Notes: generated by a model not told the origin, from the sequence alone. A stretch of DNA of 64,000 bases from Acanthaster planci (GCF_001949145.1 NW_019091465.1:1236753-1300752), one strand, 5' to 3'; numbered from the stretch's first letter, positions 1 to 13,032 are shown. A program made the numbers and translations.

Positions 1-3000
1 GAGGTTATGAAAAAACCTGAGAGAACTTCATGGAGTTTATACCTAGTTTCGACGAAGAAATGATAAAAACTTTGTTGAAAGGGTATGCGGACAAGCAGTT
101 TACTTTAAACATTCAAACCGAACAGCCATCATAAGCCTTGATTATCCTCACCAAGAGGTTTAAAATAACTACCGTTTATGTAAAAGTACAACCGCTAAGC
201 AACTTTTTGAGAAATAAACCGAAAGTATATTGCAAGCTACATGTATTCCAAATTTTTTTGGCACATACATGTAAACTGAAGGCTCGTGCATGAAGTTACA
301 CTAGGTTTCATGAAATTTGTAGCTGGGGTGTTGAGCAAACACGTGCGGACATGCCAACTGATCTGCTAAATGCTTCAATATGCCTGGTGATCCAGCGCAG
401 TGAACATCTACATCTTTGCAATATGGACCCTAAACTGAATCTTTTCACATCAATGAATGCTGGGCCTATAAACACTAGTCTCATTTCTGAAGTCAATAAG
501 CCTGAATTCCACCAAAATTCAAAGAGTCAATTCTGATGTTACCTAGAAAACAACCGCAGTACAATGTACCAGCATCCAACATATTTCCAATTCTATCCCT
601 GCCCAACCAGCCAAGAATGCATATTGTCAAACTCAATGACCATAGTTTTGATAGGTATTCTAAATATTTCATTCAGATCTGGGATGAAAGCAGGCAAATA
701 CCAGCACCTACTGTGTTCTGATCGAGTTGGAAATCTTTTCTTACTCTCTGCATTTCGAACTAAGGTTGCCATTTTTACAACAACGGTAACGTTTTTTCTA
801 ACATCACATTTGGACATCCCTACGATTCTAAACACATTGTTGTTTTTTTAATTAAGCGATTTCACATATTTTGGTCTGTCACACAACTTTAAGTACCTTA
901 GCTGCATCTAGGGCATACAGGATATGTAAAAAAAAGAACAAAAATAAAAACTGAAAATCAGAAAACAATATATTTACGTACATAACCCCCCCTCCAAAAA
1001 AAACCCACGCCCCACATCATCCAACAGCTACATGTACATGTACATGTAGTATGGGTCCAAGGCATGGTTAAGTGTTGAATAAGCCATTTGAGAGTTAAAT
1101 TTGAATCAAATCTGGTACACTGAGTTCTCTCAGTTCATGTGAGCACAACAACTTGAATTCTCCATACTAAAACCACTGTTGCTATACCTCGTGATTCGAG
1201 GCAAGCTTTTGCTTAGTTACATAAGAGACGCCTTGCGACAATACACTGTTCTCAATGGATAAGAACGGCACCAAGGAACCAGTCTGTTTCAGAGATGGTG
1301 GTCGCTATGCAATACATGTAGCTTGCCCTGAGGCATAGCAACCGTGTCTTTAGTCTGGGGAGTTCAAATTGTTACGTTTATGTGCAATCAGATAACACAG
1401 TGTACCAGATTTTATTTATATTTGCTGTTTGACTTTTCATATCAACCCAGATAGTGTGCCCTCTTTTTCATTCGATATTCATAAGTCCCTCCACGGAATG
1501 GTGATGCTCAAGGATTTTTCTCATCTTGTATCAAGGTTTTTTGAAAAAAAAAGTCTATCATACAATATGATGTTAAAAAAAAATTACGTCCGAGACATAA
1601 AATATGATTCATGATGAAAATCTAATGCTCAGAGTTGTTAATATTAATTTAATTCCCAGCGGGATATCTCCAAAATAAGTGGCAAAATGAACATCGCGCA
1701 TGGAATTTTCAAACACAACATGTGACAGCATTTTTAGCATTCTCGAACATCATGCATGTTTTGTCAAAATTCTCAACCGTCATCAAAATTCCGTCAAACA
1801 TGACGTTTGCAACAAACATTGTACCCATTATAAATTTTTGATGCAGCCAAACTTAAAGATTATTTTCAGTGGTTGAAAGGTGTCAATGTTTGAGCTCTTT
1901 TTGTCATGGCTTATATTCTTTTAAAATTAAATTTCTTAGGTAATTTAAAATGCATCAGTCAAAAAATATACTGAATTCTCCTTGTTGTCGAGAAAGGTTT
2001 TGAAATCAAGTCCTCTGGTGCAAATACTTTGACGTAAAACTTTAAATGAATTCAACTCCATTTGATGTGCACTGGTAGGCAACCAAATGTCTACCACATG
2101 CACAGTATGTCTAATTATCCCCGAATAATCACTTTTATATTTTGACAGTGCTAATTTGTATTTTACAAGTACACGATCCAAGTCACTCTTTTAGAAGTTT
2201 TGAAAAATGACATGCGCAGTTGCATTTTGGTCCATTTTATGAAGAAGACTTGTCTTATTCCTTTCTAATACTCACCACTACCAACAAAAAAAGAAATTGG
2301 CAGTGGTTTCTTCAGCAGCTTTGGCCCAATCTGGAAAACCACATTTACACAACACGAGACACGATATTGATTAACAAATCCAAGTGTTGATCAAATACAC
2401 ATACACGGTCAGGACAAAAGTGCCATTACATGTAGTGTAGGAATCAGGAAGTTTATGGTGCATTAAATCCCAGCAGGACAAGGGTTAAGGCACTTTTCAA
2501 CCACTGTTTCTTCCTCAACAAATTCCAGCAGACATCTGGAAATATACATGTAAAGCACTTCCTGAAATATATCTGGTATAAAATGCAACTGGGATCCTAT
2601 CAAAATCATTGAGGCCGTCTTCTCCTGGTTTTACTTGACACCTGCGAGAGCCCACAGAACTCTTCTTTTCTGTATCAATACGTCTGCCATTCAGATGAAA
2701 CTAGACATGATGTGGGCTAAGAATGATGGGAGTGGCTTTTGATATCTTGATCGTGCAAGTTGCTTTCAAACTCAGAATTGGCTTTTGGCCAGTTGCCGTT
2801 CCCGTTGAGGATGGGTCACATGCGTGGACCGGTACAAACCGTATTCTCTGACATAGATGTACATATATTTTTTTTTAATATAAAGTGTGGATTTCAATCA
2901 TCCGAAACATTTCTAATATCATTAACGGTGCTTGTACAATGTACCACTCCTTTTTAGAGCAAACCCTAAACACAAACATCTAGAAAGCTGCAACACTTGC

Positions 3001-5549
3001 TCAAAAACACATACACACAAAAGACCTCTTGTCTCTTATTTTAAATAGATGTACCATAGTTATTTTAAATACATGTACATGTACCTGTACCCTTTATGCC
3101 TTGGTGCTGGAAGTACTATACGGACAGTACATGTGCTTAGTATGCACACTTACCTATAGATGAATCTAAATGATGAACACACAAGGCAGCAATTTGTTTG
3201 TCACCGCTCACATACTGCATACCGTCACTCCTGCATCATCAGTTTTTCCAGTTGCCTTTATTTTTATCAGGTGACTCATAAACATCAAGGGTTGATGATT
3301 CATATGGTGGTCAAGCAAGTTCTGTTTTTTTTTTCTTTATTTCTTTTTTGTACATCTAAAACAGGCCTGGATGGTTTATCCTCCCTCAACACCGAGGGCG
3401 CTTGCCTGGGCGTATCCCAACTGAATACAAAAACTAGTCCGTCACTTTCAACGGCGAAATTAAGATCGGTACTTAATGTGGCATTTAAAGGAAGCAGGCA
3501 GGGTGCAGTCCACTGAATTCAAGTGACAATTTCTGGCCGGCTCGTTATCATGAAAAGTGCCCCCCACAGTTTCTTTCGCAAAATGGGGAGACTGCACCAA
3601 GTTTTGCCAGGATCAATTCCCTACATGTAGTTCCTTGGGTTTCTATCTGAGAGCCAAGTGGATAAAAAATATGGTTTAGAAATGGTCCTTCAAAGCCTGA
3701 GCGTGTAAAAGGATGCCACTTGAAATATGGCTGCATGAAGGCTTCAGAAATATCACTTTTCGGGTGGGGGGGATGATTTGTTTTGTGTGAATGACTGAAA
3801 ATGCAGTTGGTTAACGCACAAAAACTTGAAAAAAACAAATCGAAAGATTATAAGGGCAAGACAACAACAAATTTTGTTTCAGAGACCCTAGCAATGTTGG
3901 CTTAACGTATTTTATTGAGCCCTAAAATTTTTTTATTTTACCCTCTATTCAACGGGGCTTGAATTGGTTGACTCTACCGATGTACTCAAGCTCAACTTGT
4001 CTTTGTGAATAATACTATGAGTCATATTAATACAAACAAGATCCAAGTGTAATACTTGTTTTGTTTTGTTTTTTGTAAGGGAAAAGAAGCCAGTACTTTT
4101 CATATGGGCAACAGTTACAGTTGGGTTTGACATCAAACAGAAATGGCTTATTCAGGAGAGAAATTTTCAATACGGGGCGTTTGAACCTTTTGTTCCAACA
4201 TCAACAGGTTGGCCGAAATCTGGTTTCTACCCTGTCCCTTCACACACAGAATTTGACCTCCCTTTCCTAATAAATATAGTTCCACTTCTTATCGCATTGC
4301 AACTGGAAACAGGGAAATGTAGATACATGCAAATGTAGGAACAAGGCAATGATTTGATACAATTTTTATTTTCTACACTGATTTGGTTAGCAAAGTGCTA
4401 ACTGGTTACATACATGTATAGGCCTATAAAGGAGGTCAGGTGACTTAGTTTTAAATGAAATGGACATTAAAGGGTGCCACAGCTGCCGGTTGGTAAACTT
4501 AAGCACCACAGGAGCATGCTGTTTGTCTCTCTTTATTTCCAGTTGCATATTTTCCAAAAACACTTCTTCCACAAAAAAAAAATGAAGGGCCACTCTCCCA
4601 AAGTAGGGTGGGCTTGGAAACAAGAAGAATAACGTGTCTTAACTATCTGACAGCTTTAGCTGGCAAGTACCATGCAGACATGTACCAGGGGTGAGGCTGG
4701 AAGAAACTGAAATATCCACAGAGCAATCTCCAGAGGATTGGAGGGCCCCACAGCAGCATGGGGTCTGTGGTATAAATTTTCTTTTGCCCAATTAAAGGCC
4801 ACCCTTAAAATACCCACTTACACCTGTGGTGGAATGATTTCAAGGGGGGGGGGGCAGTTGTTAGACCCTCGGGCATCAACCATTAATACATGTAGGTTGA
4901 TCCATTATACCCCACCCAATAATAGGACCTGAAAAAAAGTGAGGGGGAGGCATCCCTGACCCCTCCCCCTTACGCTGTCAGTGCCCTTTACGCATATGTA
5001 CATTTTGTGTGTATCATATCAACCATATGGTGTAAAAAAACACCTTAATAGTAAACTCAGGTTTTTCCAGATTTTTAATGAGATTATTTGAAAATCCTGA
5101 AAAAATTGGGAAAAAACCTGGTGAATAAATCCTGAAATCGGGAAAAATCCCTACAAATCTCATCCCTGATCTAAAAATATAGTACATGCAAACATCAACC
5201 ACAGAAATGAACCCGAGTCCTGATGTCCAATTTAAATGTGCCCCCAACATCCCCTAGCTACATGTAGTTCACCCACAACAACCAGTCTCTGGACAACTCT
5301 CTCACAACAAAACTTGTTCCACATGAGAATTATGCCTTCCACAGAAAAACAAATTTATTTGCTACAAATATTTATCTTTCCTTGGCTATAACAGCAGCAT
5401 CAATAAGTCAATCAGAGCATGGTAAAGAATTGTAACGCTCAGCGCTTGGCACAGTGAAAATTTATGTGCATGTACAACGTCCATATATCAATACACTGCC
5501 ACACAAATATTTATTAAAATAAACGACATCTTTACTTACTAAGGTACAT
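1..5549. other. Gene-free stretch rich in ACATGTA palindromes
   Basis: No open frame here has family motifs, plausible splice sites and coding composition together. The stretch is AT-rich. ACATGTA words recur singly or in short runs, for example three overlapping copies around 1029-1049 and two around 3070-3084. Poly-A and poly-G tracts are frequent. A GC-richer block at about 3360-3600 is described separately. The region may be an intron or downstream flank of the minus-strand POLR2H gene, but no POLR2H exon was found in it. Confidence 0.6.
3360..3600. promoter_or_regulatory. Candidate cis-regulatory block (composition only)
   Basis: This block is GC-richer and more complex than the AT-rich, palindrome-laden DNA around it and has no ACATGTA word. 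A plus-strand frame crosses it but shows no recognisable domain. The composition would fit a regulatory element or a decayed exon. There is no direct evidence for either. Confidence 0.15.
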
Positions 5550-5780
5550 GTAATTCCAGAAATTAGGGATCGAAAAGTGTGACATTTTTGTGTCCCTGTT
5601 ACATCTGACCTTTGTTATTTGACATGGAAATATCAGCGGAATTGATTTCAAACTGTCTGGCAGGTAATGTGCATTAATTCATCACTTTCAGAAATTAGAA
5701 AATGTATTCTGAACTGACAAAACCATATGTCAGATGTGACAGGGACACCCAAAAAATGGACCCCTAATTTCTGGAATTAC
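5550..5780. mobile_element. Long-TIR MITE, 231 bp
   Basis: The ends are inverted repeats about 52 bp long. The left arm begins GTAATTCCAGAAATTAGG, and the right arm ends with its reverse complement at 5761-5780. The inner parts of the arms share TGTCCCTGT and ACATCTGAC. The arms differ at few positions, so the insertion is fairly young. There is no coding capacity, so this is a non-autonomous element. No clear target duplication was seen and the superfamily is unknown. Confidence 0.8.
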
Positions 5781-6387
5781 CCACAACTGAATGCTTGAGT
5801 ATGTAAACAGGTACCTGGTACAATGTATGCTCTGGAAATTCCAACATGATTTGGGTTGCCTACATCATGTACACTGCACTTGAACCAAGTAGTTTTGGGA
5901 TTCAACTACTGCACTTCCAAGTCCACTAGTTCTGACTACGGCTTGGCTTTTCCTGATGTTGTAGAAAGGCACTTACATGTAGCCTCAGCCATAGTGACAA
6001 AACAGCCGAATGGATCGACACAGATGACTGTGTCCATTTCCATTTCAGCAGCAGTCCTCTTTAATATACTTGGGCTTAGAGCTGCTTGCAAAATACATGT
6101 ACAGCCTTCACTTGCCTTCACAGCTTGGGGCTGTCACCGCAGTGTAGTAAATAATCTTCTCCCAGCACCCCAATGATGTCATCTTTATTGATAGTGATGA
6201 TGTCATACTTCGGCTGCACAGGTGTCTGCCTTGGAATGTGTTAGTCTCCATTCAAGCCACTAACTGCATGTACACTGTACATGTACATTAACAGTGGACT
6301 GTCAACCCTCAAGAAAGACTGTACAGGTAAATGTACATGTACTAGAACGAGGGTAAAGCTGGTCTACATGTGAGACTACTAAGGCAT

Positions 6388-6447
6388 CTGCTTAAGGCAC
6401 CAGTCTACTGCTTAAGGCACCAGTCTACTGCTTAAGGCACCAGTTCC
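6388..6447. repeat. 20-bp minisatellite, three units
   Basis: The unit CTGCTTAAGGCACCAGTCTA occurs twice exactly, at 6388-6407 and 6408-6427. A third copy follows whose last bases diverge. A related partial unit precedes the array. Confidence 0.85.
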
Positions 6448-8019
6448 ATAATTTCACGGTGCTGTTGAGGACGGGGACTCTGCATTCCAGATTGGTGTTA
6501 CTTATTTCTGATCTTGTCACACACAATAGCCCATTATTTACACAATTAGAAACAGGTTCCAGATCTTGTACAAGCATTTGCTTCTTGTCTGGAATGCTCA
6601 TATCATTTCTGTTATTTTGATATTAAATTGATGTGAATATTTTGTTTAAGATACTGTGCATGTATGGAAATAAATAAACTTAACTACTAGTAAACTTAAC
6701 GAAAATAAAAAAATTACAATGAGATGCCAAAACTGTTATTTTGAAGGCCCTCTAGGTTTTTTTGAGGCCTTCCAATTATTAAGGGGCCCAAGGTGCCATC
6801 CCTACATACCCTTACATGTACATAATCCGGCACTGGACTGCAGTGAACAGTATGATTACAAAAAGGACACATTTGCTTCGATGGTGAAGAGTTCACTTCA
6901 TATTCAAACCAAAGTGTTGAATCTACCTTATTAAAATGTGTACACGTACAGTCAGTGACAACACTTTCAAAAAAGTTCAATGCTGCATTTAAGCATTAAA
7001 TCTATCACTTTAAGCATCTACTGGTACCCTAGTATAGGGGCCTACATGTGATCAACCTGGGCTGTAAGGCATACATTTTGCAAATGACCTCACGTGAACT
7101 CACCTGACCTTTCAATTCGTGTTATGAACATTTCACTCCCTACAAAGGCACAACCCTGATTTGTACATATATGCACACTACACACATATCCAATTCCAGG
7201 TTTTATATTTCAGGGACAAGCCTTGAATGAAGACTAGCAAGCAAATAAAGCCATGAGAACAAGGGGGTGATGTCACACTTATTTATGGAAGGAACACTCT
7301 CTCGGGCTTGGGAATATTTGAGTAATAATAATTACATGTAACACACTGTACTGGATTTGTCTGAGAGACAACTTAAGGAATTGAACACAGGTTAATGGCC
7401 AACTCCTATCACTCTGGTAACTTCTTAGTACACATCTGCATGCATGTGTGACATGTGGTTAAGTAAATACCCAGTACCTATTTCAACACTTAAGTGACAC
7501 TTCCTATTTCCGTAATTCAAGCCTTTTCCATACCCTCAATCTTTTTTGAAGCTCATGTACATGCACAAACCCACTACCATAAATCACAATCATTTGCTTA
7601 CTTCCTTTCCAATCAGATGTGGTTTGACCACAAATTAACACCCTACCCTACCTCTGAGAAATATTCATTTCCTGTACTGACATTGGCCCACTGATCGCCC
7701 CAAGGTACAAGTGTACAGATTTGTTTTTGCTAATATACTGCCGTTTATCGTCAGCACAATAAATCAAGTTGTAAACTTCATACTTTACACAATTGTTCAA
7801 ACTGAAAATAATCATCTGCACAGTTAGATCATAGCTCTATGGTTAGATACACTGTACCCCAGTACACGTACATGTACAACGATTGCCAGAATATCACACA
7901 TTCTGGGTGCACATTCCCCTTGTGACTCAACCTGGACCTTAACACATAGTCCAATGATCTCACATTCTGTTCACAGGTAAATATCATCATAATTTCCCTC
8001 TCAACTCCTGAATATTCAA
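6448..8019. other. No gene seen
   Basis: There is no recognisable coding sequence. The tail at about 6600-6690, ending in AATAAATAAACTTAAC, resembles the 3' end of a LINE but has no coding remnant to prove it. Single ACATGTA words occur at about 6813 and 7333. Confidence 0.5.
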
Positions 8020-8160
8020 TGTTCCCGGCCATCAGATCTGCCCAACAACAGGGCCAGTCAACCAACCGGGAACCAGCTGCTGTCTGCCTAGCAACAGGGA
8101 GCCAGTAGGGCTGTCCAATCAGCGGGCAGTAGCTAAGTGGGAAAGTTTTCCATTTGCATA
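8020..8160. promoter_or_regulatory. Candidate regulatory block with a CCAAT motif
   Basis: This GC-rich block contains CCAATCAG (NF-Y type), CAGCTG (E-box) and CCTAGCAAC (RFX half-site type) within about 100 bp. It is bounded by AT-rich, ACATGTA-rich DNA. A minus-strand frame crosses it without a recognisable domain. Motif clustering is the only evidence. Confidence 0.2.
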
Positions 8161-8218
8161 TCCCTTGCACTAGTTCCATGGGACAGCAACAGAGCTTTCA
8201 TGTATACGTGTACTATAC

Positions 8219-8287
8219 TGTACATGTACTGTACATATACTGTACATGTACATGTACATATACTGTACATGTACATGTACATGTATG
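8219..8287. repeat. Dense ACATGTAC cluster
   Basis: About 70 bp made almost entirely of interlocking ACATGTAC, GTACATAT and CTGTAC words, the densest such cluster in the window. The strand would be able to fold on itself at many registers. Smaller clusters lie at about 11925-11968, 19830-19925 and 20735-20768. Confidence 0.9.
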
Positions 8288-8371
8288 CATACTAGTGCCA
8301 ATGCATGCCTGCACTCCTTGTAGTTTGAATGCAAAATTCAGTGTAATTCCTTTATGGCTGTAGTACATTAA

Positions 8372-8678
8372 CCCGAACAGTCCCTGAATGATACAAAGTA
8401 CTACTTAGTAGTAAAATGTAGTACTCAGCACTGTCACTTATAAGAGGACCTGACTTTATTGTTCTGTGAAGCCATAAAATACAACAGAGAAAACAATGTA
8501 CCACACGGTGCTGTGGCACTATGAATGCATAGTTTCATTGTTCTCTGTACGAGTAACAATGGAATAAACCTAGCCAGAAATAGTAATTTGAAGTGCTGGG
8601 TCCTTCAGGCTAAGAGTGTTTCATAGTATTTTGTAGTACTGAGTACTCTAAGCCAAACAACGCCCGGTGCTGTTAGGG
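8372..8678. mobile_element. piggyBac-like MITE, 307 bp, TTAA duplication
   Basis: TTAA flanks both sides (8368-8371 and 8679-8682). The ends read CCCGAACAG and, on the other strand, CCCTAACAG. TTAA target sites with CCC-initial ends are the hallmark of piggyBac elements. No transposase is encoded. Sub-terminal GTAGTACT-type repeats also face each other inside. The 51-bp element at 17544-17594 has matching ends. Confidence 0.75.
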
Positions 8679-9759
8679 TTAACAGGATAGGTACCGTATT
8701 TACTGGAACTGCAAAGCGATACACATCTAGCATGAGTACCACCAGTTAGTCCAGAAAACAAGAAATATTCAAAATCTGTATCAAAAAAAAATAACAACCT
8801 TTGTATGGAACGTGTACTGTACATGTACTGGCACACGGTCAAAAGTTGCATTATGCACGTCAAAGTACATGTGCATGTAAGTCTATGAGTAATGCTTTGC
8901 GTAGACAAAATACCTTCACACAAGGACCCATCCACAATACACTGAAGTACTGAAGCAGAAATGCCAACATGATTGTTACCCTGGGTACATGTACTTACTT
9001 AGGCCTACATGTACATGTACCTTCATACCGACACCACACTACTCACCCCTCCCCTTTTTCACACACAATCTGCAGGACTTCAACAATTACAGTGTATTTT
9101 TTGGGCTACTGAAAGAGTTACAAAGTATAAATTTGCAGGCTACTGTTTGACAGCTGCCTGTACTTTTGGCCCTTTTTGCAAAGCTTTAGAGGTAGTAAGT
9201 GCATTTAGGTGTAGTCAGTCTTGCTCGATCCAGAAAAATAAAACATCCTTCACGTTTACATGCCAACATTTAGTAACTATGGCATTTTCTAAAGTCATTA
9301 TCCTTAAACAAATGCAACTTACGAACAGCAAAACCTTGATCAGGAACCAAAACACTTTTTGTACAAGCATGTGTTCACTTGAAGAACAGTGACCTTTAAA
9401 CACCAAGATCGCTGACGATACACATTTATTTTTTGTATACTTTCGAAGTACAAATGTGATCCAGTCACTTTGCTTTGGGAAGTGGATGATGACAAAGTGC
9501 CCTTGCTGCCCAAAAGCTGTGAATGACAAAAGTGTAGATATTCTTTCTTTGATTATTTTTTTTTTCTCAAACAAGAGAAACTGCTTTTAATTTTTAAAAT
9601 GTGCGCTCCCGTGTGTATATTGCAAATGTTTGATTTTTTTTGTTCAGTCCTCTCTAAAATTCCAACATATTACGCAGGAATTGCACACAGGTGTTTCCTG
9701 TTTATGAGCGTCCCTAAACGTTTCTCAGAAGCTGGCAGTGGATAAAGGTGGCACGTTTT

Positions 9760-9945
9760 CTCCGAAAATCGGCAAGCGGTGCTGCGGTTAAGGTTGATGA
9801 CCCTCAATCAGATGGCACGAGGTTCAAATCCAGCAGCTGGTTTCGTATTGCAAGCTTGGACAAATCACTCACAGTATCCAAGCTTCTCCCCTCCCCCTGG
9901 CCCCTCTGGAGATTAAATGGGTACCCGGGGGGAGGGGAATTCACT
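9760..9945 (+). mobile_element. tRNA-derived SINE
   Basis: GCTGCGGTTAAGG at about 9781 resembles a tRNA A box. GGTTCAAATCC at 9821-9831 is a B box at proper spacing, so a Pol III internal promoter is recognisable. The downstream body ends in a GATTAAATGGGTACCCGG module. The clover-leaf is not intact, so this is a SINE head and not a tRNA gene. The boundaries are approximate. Confidence 0.65.
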
Positions 9946-9978
9946 GTACCAGTATGCGTTCCCCGTAATGAACCAGTT

Positions 9979-10135
9979 TGGAATTCCAACAGCACATGCT
10001 CAGAATGAGGCTCTTCAGCAACACCTACACGCCCGCGATAGTGTGTCCTATCGGCGCAGCCATACGCTGGCTCACTCACGCGCTTTGTTTGCCCAAGACC
10101 TTGGCTCTTTCAAATATGGAACAGTCTCATTGGCT
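9979..10135 (+). repeat. Dispersed repeat, copy 1 (pair with 32024)
   Basis: This copy starts near CCAACAGCACATGCTC and contains AGTGTGTCCTATC and CTCACTCACGCGCTTTG. The same order of words recurs at about 32024-32185. It directly follows the SINE, so the two may form one composite repeat. No coding content was seen. Confidence 0.7.
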
Positions 10136-10382
10136 GCTAAACACATGTACAAGAAAAAGGAAAGTTCTGCAAAGTATTTTGGAACTGTAGGAACAGTGAA
10201 AGGTGGCACAAGCACAAATGGTGATTATTGTAAACGATTGATCCTAATATTGCCCAGTGTTGGTGCAGGCTGCTAAGCTTTGCAGAAATATCGCCCTTGT
10301 TTGGTGTAAGATTTTTACCACAATATTTGCCCAGTTACTTTGAAAGAGCGTCATTATTACATATGTTCAGAGTAGTTATGTA

Positions 10383-10556
10383 CAGTCAAACCTCATTAAT
10401 AAGAGGTCCTTTGGACTTGGCAAATTACCTTGTTATAACAGGAAACTTGTATTCTCAGGAATGAAAACAATGTGAAACAAAGGATTGGGGCCTAAAATGT
10501 CCTTGTCTTGCGCAGAATCTTGTATTGACAGAGCTCTTATTAACGAGGTTCGGCTG
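10383..10556 (+). mobile_element. Tigger/pogo-like MITE, 174 bp, TA duplication
   Basis: The terminal inverted repeats match at 22 of 26 positions. The left begins CAGTCAAACCTCATTAATAA and the right, reversed, begins CAGCCGAACCTCGTTAATAA. TA flanks both ends (10381-10382 and 10557-10558), as expected for Tc1/mariner-class pogo elements. It has no transposase. A reversed, truncated relative lies at about 12904-13032. Confidence 0.8.
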
Positions 10557-10779
10557 TACATGTACAGACTGATAGAAGTGTTTATTTCTGTTTACTTTAT
10601 ATGTACATGTAGCTGAATGAGATCTGTTAACACTTGCAGGGTACCGGGGGGGGTTAGAAAATTATTCAGGCGCATTTGTACTGACGGCCAACCACAGTTC
10701 TACTAGCCACTGGTAACCAAAGCTATGCAATGTGGCAGAAGCAGAGATTACATGGGCATACCCCTACATGTAATTTCTT

Positions 10780-11000
10780 TAATCCCAGTGCGCGTGATGC
10801 CTGCCGGATCTGGCCAGGCTGGGCCAGGGGTTGCATGGAGACAATCCCCGGATATTGATAAATTAAGAACATTTTTCCTGCAGCTCGCAAACGACAGACC
10901 CGACGGCCGCCCAATAATAAAAGCTCTGAAAATAGGAAATTATCCATTACTCGCCCAATTTGGACCCAGGCAGACAGTGTCTACGCACTATATGTATAAG
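10780..11000. promoter_or_regulatory. Candidate regulatory block
   Basis: This is a complex block lacking ACATGTA. It holds GTTGCATGGAGAC (RFX X-box type), ATTGATAA and GGAAATTATCC-type AT-core homeodomain sites. A plus-strand frame crosses it with no recognisable domain. It could be an enhancer, and nothing more can be shown from one sequence. Confidence 0.2.
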
Positions 11001-12027
11001 GGCTTGGACAAACAAGACATGTCAGGCTGGTGATAATGCTGTATATCGAGTGATGACTCAATATTCTTCTTTGACTTCCCTTGTCAAGACCTTTCTGGTG
11101 GAGTTCCCTTTTGCGTCTAATAAAAACCATACCTTTTCCATTTCTAGTTCAGTGTGATGTGGTTCTGCGACTATTGCAAAACATGCAGGCTTAGCAGACT
11201 CTTCCAAATGCAAAATGCTACCGGTAGATACATACATTTTAATTCTCATACTTCTAGCTTGACAACAGTGTTGAAAGTCGTACATCATCACTTTGATAAC
11301 ATCAAGCGAAAATGGTGGTGACAAACGACATCTGTAAACAAACAGATTAACTTTTACAAACAATTTGGCTTTTCATTTCGTCAGTTCCTCCATTGCAGTT
11401 TCACCAGTGGTACTTCCTCCAGTACTGGATTCTCTTCTTTTTTTTTGGGGGGGGGGAGGGAGTAGGAAACACTAATCACTGGCTCTGCTGATGACACAAC
11501 TGCATACATGAACATACGTACTGTGCATATATTGCACAGTACTCATCTGGTTCGTTTTGTCCTTGCATCTTCCTTTTTTATTTCAAAGTCTGAGATGGAC
11601 TACAATTGAAAGCCAGCTTGTGAACAGCACAAGGCCAATCCATTGGTTGCTCATGTACGTGCATTGTATCCTCCTGAATTGCTATCATATTGTACTGCGG
11701 ATTGATATGCACAAAGGATACATGATTGCATTACTTTGTGGCACATGTACATAAAAAACTCCATACGCATTCTATTTGGCTCTCCATGGTGTGTCTGACA
11801 ATACATAGGCCTATATTAATGTATGCAACATGAAAGTCTAGGGTCAAGTTGTGCCAATTAAGGTCAAGATGCCACACTAAATTCATACGCAGTTTCATAC
11901 GGTATATTTGGTACATACATGTACGTGCATACATGTACGTACCGGGTACATGTACATGTACGTGTATACATGCACATCAACCATGCCAAATGAGCTTGCT
12001 TACTTAGACAGAAGCCCTCCCTTCCGT

Positions 12028-12273
12028 GGGCCAATTTCACAGTGCTGCTTAAGCGAAAAATTTGTTTCAGCTTGAAAAAACCTTGCTTGACAAATCAGGT
12101 TACCGGCCAAACCTTCTTGTGATGTACATGTATATTATTTTGGAATGTATTTACCCGTCTTTTGTTTAGCATGACAATCGCATAGAGTTTGAGGTGGTAA
12201 CCTTTGTTTATTAAGTAAGGTCTTTTCATGCTTGAGCAAATTCTGTGCTTCAGCAGCTCTATGAAATTAGCCC
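12028..12273. mobile_element. Long-TIR MITE, 246 bp
   Basis: The left arm begins GGGCCAATTTCACAGTGCTG. The right arm, reversed, begins GGGCTAATTTCATAGAGCTG. Similarity between the arms continues inward for roughly 75 bp, through GAATTTG, GACCTTACTT and GGTTACC words, so the element is nearly a full hairpin. The loop carries a TACATGTA palindrome. There is no coding capacity. Confidence 0.8.
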
Positions 12274-12903
12274 CTCAGATTTTTGAGGGAAGGACATTTT
12301 TCCTTTGTTTGAATGGAGCAGTCATGAAACCTGCACATGTCCTAACAACTATATTCGGTAGAGTGTGTGCTACAAACGAAACACAAGTTTCAAGTCTCAG
12401 TTTCTGGCCTGTTCAAACATGAGCCATGGACATGCAACAAAGAGACAGATGCGCGCGGCAGATTATCTACACAACACAATTTCTACACCACACTTCCTTG
12501 TTTAGTAAATTCAGAACCACAAAACTGCGACATCAGTTTGTAATGTTTCACTGTCTTTCTTCTTTCATTCGATTGCTAGCCCCCCCCCAAGCTGCTACAT
12601 GTACTTATCATCTCAAACGAAAAAGTTCTTTTCCAAAAAGACCCACGCTGACAGGAATGTTTGGCACCCATCACGCATTCTCCCACAAAAAGTCTGTCAA
12701 ACTTCGTGTGAAGCATGATTGCGTGTCTGAAGGACAGTTTCTGTTTCTCCATTTATAAACTGTTTAGAGTTGATACTGCTCTTTCGAAGAACATAAAAAC
12801 TGAAAGATTGTGCTTCACGTCAATTAAGAAAGCCACAAACATCTCTTTGTAAGGAAAGGGTCAATCTAATAACAAAAGGCCTGCCAATAGAGCATTCTGC
12901 TTA

Positions 12904-13032
12904 CAGTGTACCAAGAAGTTTTTGTTCTAGTCCTTTCTTTCTCGTTGTTTTCACTCCTGATAATACAAGGTTCCTGTTATAACAAGACAGTCTGCAAAGT
13001 CCGAAGGATGCCTTATTCATCAGGTTTGACTG
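12904..13032 (-). mobile_element. Truncated Tigger/pogo-like MITE
   Basis: Read on the minus strand from 13032, the sequence begins CAGTCAAACCTGATGAATAA. It then follows the element at 10383 through CTTGTTATAACAGGAA and CTTGTATT words. The far terminal repeat is missing, so this is a truncated copy. Confidence 0.75.

Noticed and set aside
5936-6121. Minus-strand frame with a donor-like end (MEMDTVICVDPFGCFVTMAE)
   Set aside because: The text looks protein-like, but no family was recognised, no acceptor was evident and an overlapping plus-strand frame is equally long.
7829-8179. 116-residue minus-strand ORF as a gene
   Set aside because: No domain or splice context, and the frame spans the candidate regulatory block and ACATGTA words.
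9781-9835. tRNA gene
   Set aside because: A and B boxes are recognisable but the stems do not pair as a clover-leaf, and the sequence continues into a SINE body.
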